From Heterobilharzia americana (Eukaryota > Platyhelminthes > Trematoda > Strigeidida > Schistosomatidae), in the NCBI GenBank assembly GCA_944470555.2, contig OX104129.1, forward strand, positions 48,641,998 through 48,705,997: a DNA stretch of 64,000 nt, read 5' to 3'. Positions 23,400-64,000 of the stretch are shown in pieces. The notes under the pieces were generated by a model. That model did no database searches. It was not told the origin of the DNA and worked only from the letters and a program-made list of their open reading frames with translations. The position numbers were made by a program, and so were the translations under genes. Each line of letters opens with the position of its first letter. Within the stretch, counting starts at the first letter, position 1.

Positions 23400-25640
23400 T
23401 CAGAAAGGTTACTAGGGTGGAAATAAGTTGACTGCAGCTTCCTTTTTAACGCAGAAGCCAAGTTGGGAGGGGATATTAGGTGGCAGTGGTATCAGCAAAC
23501 CTCAGGGGAGTCGAACTTCTTGGTTTTTTCATTATCTTGAAGGAAGAGCATCATCAGTCAGATGCCGAGTGGCTGCTCTAGTTACTGTGTTAGATACCAA
23601 ACACAGAAAAGTGCACTCAGCAAGAAGGCCCAATTACGGGTGAACAACTACAGGCGTTTATCAAATGCCATTTTCTTCTGCTGTTTTGTCCTCCAGTTTT
23701 ACATCTGTACTGATATAAATGCTCGTGGGCATTAGCTGTCTCGTAACCCAGAAGTCCTGGACAAAATGCCCACGACCATGGGGGAGATCGTTCCATTGAA
23801 TTTCGGTACTTTTACTGTTGAAATCCATTGAAGACTTTTGCATATTGACTCCCGCTGAATATCTTTTCGCAGCCTGTTCAATATTCGAACCTTCTTTGAA
23901 CAGGGAGGGGATGCAGCGGCTAATTTCACTTCTATATTTCATACAAGGAGGCAGCCACTTCTGGTATTTTCCCTCAACCCGCGTGGGATGTGCTTGAAAG
24001 CATACTGAAAACAGGTGGATTGAAGTGTAGCATTTATGATATGATGTTTTACGGTGATTCTTCACCTAGGGATTGCCAAGGTCAGTTGAAAGATAGCTAC
24101 TTCAAGACAGTGCCACAGAGCATTGACCGAGATTTCCGCGCTTTACTGCGCGGTCCTCAGAAAAGGCTGCTGATTTAATGGCTTCCGCGTTCGCCTCTAA
24201 CACACTGGATCTAACCGGGATATCTGCCTGGCATGCAATGACTTCTGTAAACCCGAATGTGATAGGAAAATGATTGATCAACCGAAGTGCTCAAGGTGCT
24301 GGACGAATCCATGACCATTTGCATGAGGGAATGGTGAGTCTAGAACTGGCAGAGAATACTAATAGTTGTGTTGGGTTGCTGTCTTACATAGCAAGGGAAT
24401 TGATATTTCTGTCAATCTGTGGTCAAACAACCTACTTGGTTCTTTTGTTGTAGTGCCATCCGGACCAAGTTATGGTGCACTGAGGTCTCCTACAACCAGG
24501 TACTTGCACTTATTTATCCAGCCAATTATTATATTCAGGAGGAAGCTTCCTGTCCCATGTTCGGAGCTGGGATAGCCTGCAAATAACTCAACCGCTTGTT
24601 CATTGCTTTTCAGTTCATAGCATACCATTACATATCCCAATCTGATTTGCAACCATTTCTATGTCTGGTGCTGACATGATGAGGCCTCAGTAACTGCATG
24701 CTAATCGATAGCTCCAGATGAGACTAAACCTTTGTAAATTTCCCTCATCGTCACTGATCTTAGCCATGAACTACGTTTCTATGACCGTGATAATGTCAAA
24801 GCTTTCCATACTGATTACACTATTTAGCACAGTGAATGCATCCAGGAAACTGTGAGTTCGCCACCTAAATGAGTCTCCATCCTACCCGCAGAGGCTTCGA
24901 GATTAGTTGTTTCAGTAGACTCACCATTCAAAAATCCACCAGTTTAGATCTTTCCTTTGTCAGTTCTTCCACCGCCTTAACTCTTCGGTTCTCTCATCAG
25001 GGGAAAACGTTTTGCGAAACTGGAGTCCGGTTACCTGAAGCTCTGTAGCGATTCCTTAAAGTAAACATTTCACCACTGCTGATTTGAACGCATGTTAAAG
25101 CAGTTGAAATCTGTTTTCTGCCTAAAATTTCCCTGTCTTATGTACCTTGAATGGAATGAACCTTGTTAACTTTTTTGGTAACAGCTCACCAACAAGATGT
25201 AGGCCTTGCCAAGGCCATATTAGAGACGGTTAGGTGGTTCTGCGTCCCCTCCTTCGCCAACTTTATGGAAGATGACAAGCTTTCAGAGGGTCTTACTTCC
25301 CCTTTCTTTGTTAAGAAAGTTGGTACTGTGAATATGACGAACCTCTTAGTGTTACGCTTAAATTCCACCACCTACGTTTATCAGAGCTGTTTGCATGGAG
25401 AGCTGGCTTGACGATAATGTCAGACTAAGACTGGAATTTCATCCCCTTTTAATCAGCATGCTGTCACTAATTTTTAAGCCGGCCTAATGCGGAAATGCGG
25501 TTCACAAGCTCTCTGAAGTGACACTGGCAACCCAGTTTTTCGAACGGCGTCTTACCTGGTCCCTACCTGAGTAGTCTACAGGCTAGGCCTGTTGACTCCA
25601 GGGAGATGCAAACCTGAAGATACGTACTTTACCTCATTCG
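23400..25640 (-). mobile_element. Second decayed LINE, endonuclease and linker region
   Basis: Minus-strand frames show NARSLVNKVD and SFDIITVIET (near 24780-24830), an ELKSNEQAVELFAGYPSS block (near 24580) and INKCKYLVVGDLSAPH (near 24490), the CR1-type endonuclease GDxNxPH motif. A Lys/Arg-rich stretch around 23700-24060 follows where a linker is expected. Upstream, 25634-25861 encodes a Lys/Ser-rich frame that may be ORF1. Many stops. It is separate from the endonuclease at 20.6-21.3 kb, so at least two LINEs lie here. Confidence 0.65.
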
Positions 25641-25869
25641 TGAGGCTTATTCAAGGAACACTCCACACTTTGTAGGTAATTGATTTCGGTCCATCTCTGG
25701 ACACTACTAATGCCCTGCATAGTGGCTTTTCTGTTGCAAAATGAACCATCATTAGCACTATTACAGTTGCTAGCTTTTCTTTCGAATCCCAACTTCTTAA
25801 TGGAACTCATAAGTGACTTAGCTTCTTTGGCTAGCCGGCGGACCTCATGCCAGAATAACAAGCAAAGCC

Positions 25870-27520
25870 TAAACTCACTGCATTGGTATACTCACCATAG
25901 ACTGCAAGTGCAAAGCATCTGCAGCTTCGTTGTACCAACTTTTCTGTTTATTATATTGCCTACCTGACGACATTGTCAAGTAGAACCCTCCCTTGTCACA
26001 AGCTTTTTTGGGGCACCTTAGGTTGATTGTTACGAAGACGTTTGGATTAAACATGGTGTAAGAATGATTAAAAGTTCAATGGGACTCTAGCAAGCTTTGA
26101 ATCTTGCACGAAAATCTGAATGAAATATTTTAAAGAATGAAAAAAATTTGTCGAACACTGTCCTCAGTGAAACAGGAATAACTGAGAGAGATTCATCCAT
26201 AGAAATCTCTGATTTGCATCAGTCAAAAATTATCTAGATTTCAGTAAAAAATACTGTAGGCTTTGTTGTGCAAGCATAAAAATGTCAAATCTCAACAACA
26301 TATGGAACATTCTTTTTTATCAAATTATGCTCCCTTCCTCACAAAACGATGAAGAGACACAAGAAAGAGTCAAAAAATGCACTGTCCATTCTATTTCATC
26401 AGATCATAAGCGACGTCGATGGTGATTGATATCCAGCAGTTGTTTAACCTCTTAGTTTTTTCAAAAGTATGCACACACTTCGGATCGCGGGGTTTTGGTT
26501 CAATGCCTTCATATATGCGCGATTATGATTTAATAAGGGATTATACTTCGTTGAATAGGATAATTCATGCAATTTAGGAAAGTAGTATTGACGAAAGGTT
26601 GATATAAGGACAGGTAAGGTTATGTTGGGTATTCTATTTTGATAAAAATGGATATTTAATTTGTCAAATGTTGATGTCATGATGGTTTTGATATTTGCTA
26701 CATTCATGTCACTAACATGATTTCAAAATTTTGTAGTGAGTTATATAATTTACTTAGTTGTGCAACGTGTGCTAAGTGTGGGTTAATTATTGTTACATCA
26801 GTACGGAATACTGGGTACCACGGGTGAATGCGAAACACTGCTAATCTCAGTTTCAGAAGAAGACAATTTAACAGTGGTTTTCAGATTTCTGAGTGGTATT
26901 TTCAGGGTTTTAGTTCTGGTCTGTTGGAAAGCTTTCTAACGCACGCTGATGTGGTAAATTATCACCAGTTGTCACTTAAGGTACATAATACCAATTATTA
27001 TCTTAAGATCTTTCATTTATTGATAATACACATGGTAAAATCACAGTTGATCTAGTCGGTCATCGCAGAAGTAGCCTGAAAGGTAGTGGTAGGCTGGTTT
27101 TATGTATGCATAGTACGTGGGCTGTTAGTGAATCGAAAATATGTGAGGTTCTGCTGTGTGTATGTGTGTACAGACATCGATAGACTGATAAAATCAACCT
27201 AAAACCTTGCACATGGATGCATCAGCTCAGAAATAGAAATTCTTATGTAACATTTACGTCATAAACTGAGCAAACCTATGACTCCATAGTTTTGTTGTAA
27301 GCTACAGACAGACAAATAGAAAAAATCAAGGTATCTTCGGTATTTTGAGGTTGTCATTTATCTAGGTAGTTCTCCATGGAAGATTTAGGTAGGAAGAGAA
27401 TCCTTAATAAGCTTTTATGTCTAAGTTTAAAGTTTATCAAGCAACCAAGAGTGGAATATCAAAACTGGCAGTCCATTGTTATTGGTAAATGCATTTTATT
27501 CTTATTTCTTCATTCAATTC
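25870..27520 (+). other. Sequence upstream of the BRSK start codon
   Basis: AT-rich, with no recognised transposon motif. The promoter and 5' UTR of the kinase gene should lie here. A TTCATTCAATTCAG acceptor-like sequence ends at 27522, 42 nt before the start codon. This may be the 3' border of a 5'-UTR intron or a spliced-leader acceptor. Confidence 0.4.
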
Positions 27521-27564
27521 AGGTGTCTTGGGGACAACCATCGTGCGATTTTTACTCCTCAAAC

Positions 27565-60860
<33,296 letters not shown>

Positions 60861-61164
60861 GTGAGTTCATTTTTTGACTTTATTATTGTTCATAATAATG
60901 ATAATGGTAATAACACGTAGTTTTGTTTTTGGGGGATGATTTCTACAAGTTTATATTCATTCCGGAAATAAATATTTATTTGGAAAAATAAAATAATTAA
61001 GACGGGATAAATACAACTTAGTATAAGACTGTTTTCGTTATGAGTTGAAATGTTTCCAAGACCTGCTGAAAATCATGATAATTCACATGGGATCATTTTC
61101 TGTGAAAAACTAATCAATTTCGAATCGAAATCCAGTTACCTACCTTGTGAACATTCGTGCAGTA

Positions 61165-61300
61165 GGTAGTAAACCACACCTAATGTGTGAGGGCTGATAA
61201 TTCTCTCTGGCGGCTCAAACCTCGGAAGGAGGAACGGTGTTCGAACTCGTGACCCATCTGTCGGAATTTATCTACCTAAACCAACGGGCCATAACTCCAC
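61165..61300 (-). mobile_element. tRNA-derived SINE, family B copy 3
   Basis: The minus strand reads GAGTTATGGCCCGTTGG, a B box CGAGTTCGAACACC, then CCGAGGTTTGAGCCGCCAGA, CAGCCCTCACACATTAGG and TGTGGTTT. This is the best preserved of the three family B copies. Confidence 0.7.
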
Positions 61301-61419
61301 TTAATTGATTTCTGGAAGTTATCAGCTTAACTAAAAACTTGTTTCACTAGTAACTTGTGGATAGTATATTGTAGTACATACAGATGGTTTATTTCTTTTC
61401 TGATTTATTCTAAAGTTTA

Positions 61420-61565
61420 GTCGGTAGAGCGCCAGGCCGCAAACTCGGTGGTCGCTGGCTCGAATCCGGCTGCGGTTCAAATTTTTACTTCACCTTCAAT
61501 CATCATCCAGTATTAATACTAGTCTGCCAAACTACGGCTGTCACAGATAGTCAACATGATAATAA
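61420..61565 (+). mobile_element. SINE family A copy with tRNA-like head
   Basis: A box TTAGTCGGTAGAGCGCC, B box TGGCTCGAATCCGGC, then the family tail (TTCACCTTCAATCATCATCC, CTAGTCTGCCAAACTACGGC, TGTCACAGATAGTC). Confidence 0.8.
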
Positions 61566-62640
61566 AAGAAATGTTGAAAATATATTGAGGATCATATATT
61601 ATAATACCGTTGTGTTATGCGTTTTACGCATAAAACAGCCAGAGAAACATAAGAAGGAAATAATCTGACCGACTTATGCATGGTATTCGAAAGAACATAA
61701 GTGTACAGTATTTTGAAAACTCTCATATCGAACCGGTTTTATCGAACGTAGTTTTGCTGTATAAAAGCAGACAAATTTTTACAACTACTTGTATAGTAAA
61801 TGCTCATGTATAGTCCTAACTACCGTTAATGACTTATTCTAGCAGTTCCTTTCAAGTTTTTTAATGATCATCAAGGGTGTCTACCCCATTTGCATATAAA
61901 TGCTCATACTGCCAACGTTTTCGCTACAGATAAATACTATTATGCAAATTCCATATTATTAATTTAGTTGATATTGGGATTTTTCTTATTTTGTGCCTCC
62001 TGAGAACTGTTCGGCGGTTATTTTACAATCCAATGACCTATGATAAGTTTGTATTGCTATTACTTGATTTTATCTTTCAGCTGCATGAAATCATTGAATA
62101 CTTATCCTCTTGCCCACTACTTATAATTCTGTTATTCTAACACTATACATAAAGTACTGGTATACTTCCTCTACTCGTTTACAAATATATGCCAGATGAT
62201 CGTTGGAGTTGGATAGATCATTTAAAAGGTTCTCATCATATCACTGCTTTTTTAACCCTTGACAAAATGTTGCTCTGATAAGCTGATTACAAAGAAGGAC
62301 AACAGCAATCAAATCTACTTATAAACCCGATGTAAAAATGATAATAATGGCCAAAACAGTAGTATAAAATGGCTAAAAGATTGTAGAATAGCAATGAATA
62401 TTGTTTCCTTATCTCCTTGACATTGTTATGGTAGTATTATAATGACCACACTGACAATAAAGGCATGAATTCAATGGTAAAGTATTTGCTTATTCAATGC
62501 ACCAAACTTATTTTTACAATGATAAGTTCGTGTGTTGATTGCCTATTTTGTCTTACTCAGTGAGTATTATTTGTATTCTGGTTTGTTTTTTTTACCTGCT
62601 CTTCAGTTATGTCCACAAAGTATCCTGTAGAAAATAGTGT
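61566..62640 (+). other. Unassigned sequence downstream of exon 9
   Basis: AT-rich, probably BRSK intron 9. No exon continuing the kinase was recognised. Confidence 0.5.
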
Positions 62641-62649
62641 AGTTAGTTA

Positions 62650-63560
62650 TAGAATAAAATAATTTGCTACTTGCTGCTGCTAGTGAAAATGTTTCCATTT
62701 TTGTTTACTGTCATGTGCTCCAGTATAAGTGAATACTGTGTACACCTTCTGTCATCCGTCCAATAACTGCTACCTTGATGTGGTGGTCGGACTTACGTAT
62801 CACAATAACCCAATGAACTGCACTGCCTCGAACGCCTATTTACTCGAGGTCCTACCATGCCAGAAAGGTCTGCTGGATAATGGTAAGACGAAAAACAGTT
62901 ACCGCTGTAGCGTCAATTACCCTTAAATAGCACACCTCCGTACCCACGGTCTCCTAGTGTTGGCAGTATAGGTTTTTTCCCCGGCGTTGGAGAAACCAAA
63001 CCTCAACAAGCCGCAAATAGCTGTGTGTCACAAGCCTCAAGCAAATGTCCCATGGGCTCTATGGTCACACAAATCCTTTTCTCTTCCAGGTTACCTTCAG
63101 AAGAAATAGCCTTCCACGTTGTGGGTGGTCGGGAAGTATGAACCGCTCGCTCACTTCCAGTAGTACACAAGACCCAATCAAACAAAACTCAGTTTCCTTA
63201 ACGCTGTCCCCTGCTTCGCCTTTACCTCCTGATTGTAACATTAGGGCTATTATGCCTTACTTAACCTCTTACTCTGCAACTGCTGCCGACGATCAAAGCC
63301 ATCGAAACCTCATTTTTTAGTCTCACAAAACCTCGCTATCGATTTTATGTGACTGCTTTCAACGTCCGAACTCTATGCCAAACTAGACAGCAAACATTAC
63401 TCCCCAAAACTATGAAATTTCTAGCCATGGATGTGTGCTATGTCTTTGAGACTTGTATACAGGACCCGAGTGCGGTTATTAAAATGACCTCACCTGGTCA
63501 TAGTAGTGAATCTTCGAAATTCCGGAGATTATGGGTATAAAACCTGGGCCCTGTGGTAAA
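62650..63560 (+). mobile_element. RTE-like LINE 5' part (start of the endonuclease)
   Basis: The frame at 63349-63540 reads TAFNVRTLCQTRQQTLLPKT, then a degenerate DVCYVFETCIQDPS and VIKMTSP, the beginning of the endonuclease of schistosome RTE-type elements. The preceding Ser/Pro/Thr-rich frames (62729-63320) match the leader region of such elements. It stops at about 63560, where Penelope-like sequence takes over, so the rest of the element is missing. Confidence 0.7.
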
Positions 63561-63599
63561 ATTTAACTCCGTACTAGATTTGCTTATTTGGTTTTTAAC

Positions 63600-64000
63600 A
63601 CACAGTGATACGGTATTATTTGCCTCGTGACGTTTCGAGCATAAATTATTGCTCATAATCATATCAGTGTAATCAGAAATTGCTCAAAGAACTAAGATAT
63701 CGGTTGATGAGATCATATTAGGCGCATAGTTGTTTCTGACCACAGTCTTCTAGTTTCAGGACAAAGTGTACAGACAAACAGAAGGTGTAGCAATAGGATC
63801 GCCAATATCCCCAGTCGTAATAGATACATTTATGGATAGTTGCGAAAGCATGTCTTTACAAACGTTTAGTCCTGCACCAAAAATATGGTAGCGATATATG
63901 GATGACACATTTACTGTTTCGAAATCGAAACATATCGACAATTTCCTCACACATAATACTCAGTAGTCGGTGCAATCCAATTCACTTATGAGGTAGAAAA
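63600..64000 (+). mobile_element. Penelope-like element fragment, RT core (cut by window edge)
   Basis: A plus frame from about 63757 reads YRQTEGVAIGSPISPVVIDT, then a stop and RYMDDTFTVSKSKHIDNFL, i.e. the GSPxSP and YxDD motifs in the Penelope-like arrangement. The catalytic DD pair is kept but a stop just before it breaks the frame. Upstream at 63625-63660 is the same hairpin as beside the 51-kb Penelope remnant. Confidence 0.82.

Noticed and set aside
27376..27564. Earlier in-frame ATG giving BRSK a 63-residue N-terminal extension
   Set aside because: The segment is hydrophobic and unlike the family, includes a strong acceptor-like TTCAATTCAG, and the start at 27565 gives the usual short leader.

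Overview
The window is from a metazoan genome, most likely a blood fluke (Schistosomatidae, Schistosoma or a near relative). It is AT-rich, with two animal genes broken into short exons and introns of 33-53 nt at or near their 5' parts. It carries RTE-like, CR1-like and Penelope-like retroelement debris, a gypsy remnant, and tRNA-derived short elements with hammerhead-ribozyme-like cores, as described for schistosomes. The family and organism calls rest on recognised protein motifs, since no search could be run.

Layout. Positions 1167-12188 on the minus strand hold the first seven coding exons of SMC3, the cohesin ATPase, encoding residues 1-371. The rest lies beyond the left edge. Its three most 5' introns are 33, 33 and 35 nt, while the fourth is 7.1 kb and holds three or four RTE-like fragments. 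Positions 13.1-25.6 kb are a graveyard of retroelements: a gutted gypsy element, an inverted repeat, and long decayed minus-strand LINEs. Positions 27565-60860 on the plus strand hold nine coding exons of a BRSK/SAD-family Ser/Thr kinase, residues 1-268, which is nearly the whole catalytic domain. The regulatory C-terminus lies past the right edge. Its introns contain an RTE-like LINE (34.1-36.9 kb), a Penelope-like element (51-52.2 kb), an internally deleted LINE (57.6-60.2 kb) with relatives at 42.9 and 56.2 kb, at least three tRNA-derived SINE families, and microsatellites. The right edge holds the 5' part of an RTE element abutting a second Penelope-like fragment.

The two host genes are divergently transcribed, with start codons 15.4 kb apart, and have unrelated roles: chromosome cohesion and cell-polarity signalling. 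I saw no sign of a novel multi-gene system. The most interesting signals are the micro-introns (one is in frame and stop-free inside the kinase fold), the ribozyme-bearing short elements in different states of decay, and several retroelements that kept both ends but lost reverse-transcriptase or integrase cores.
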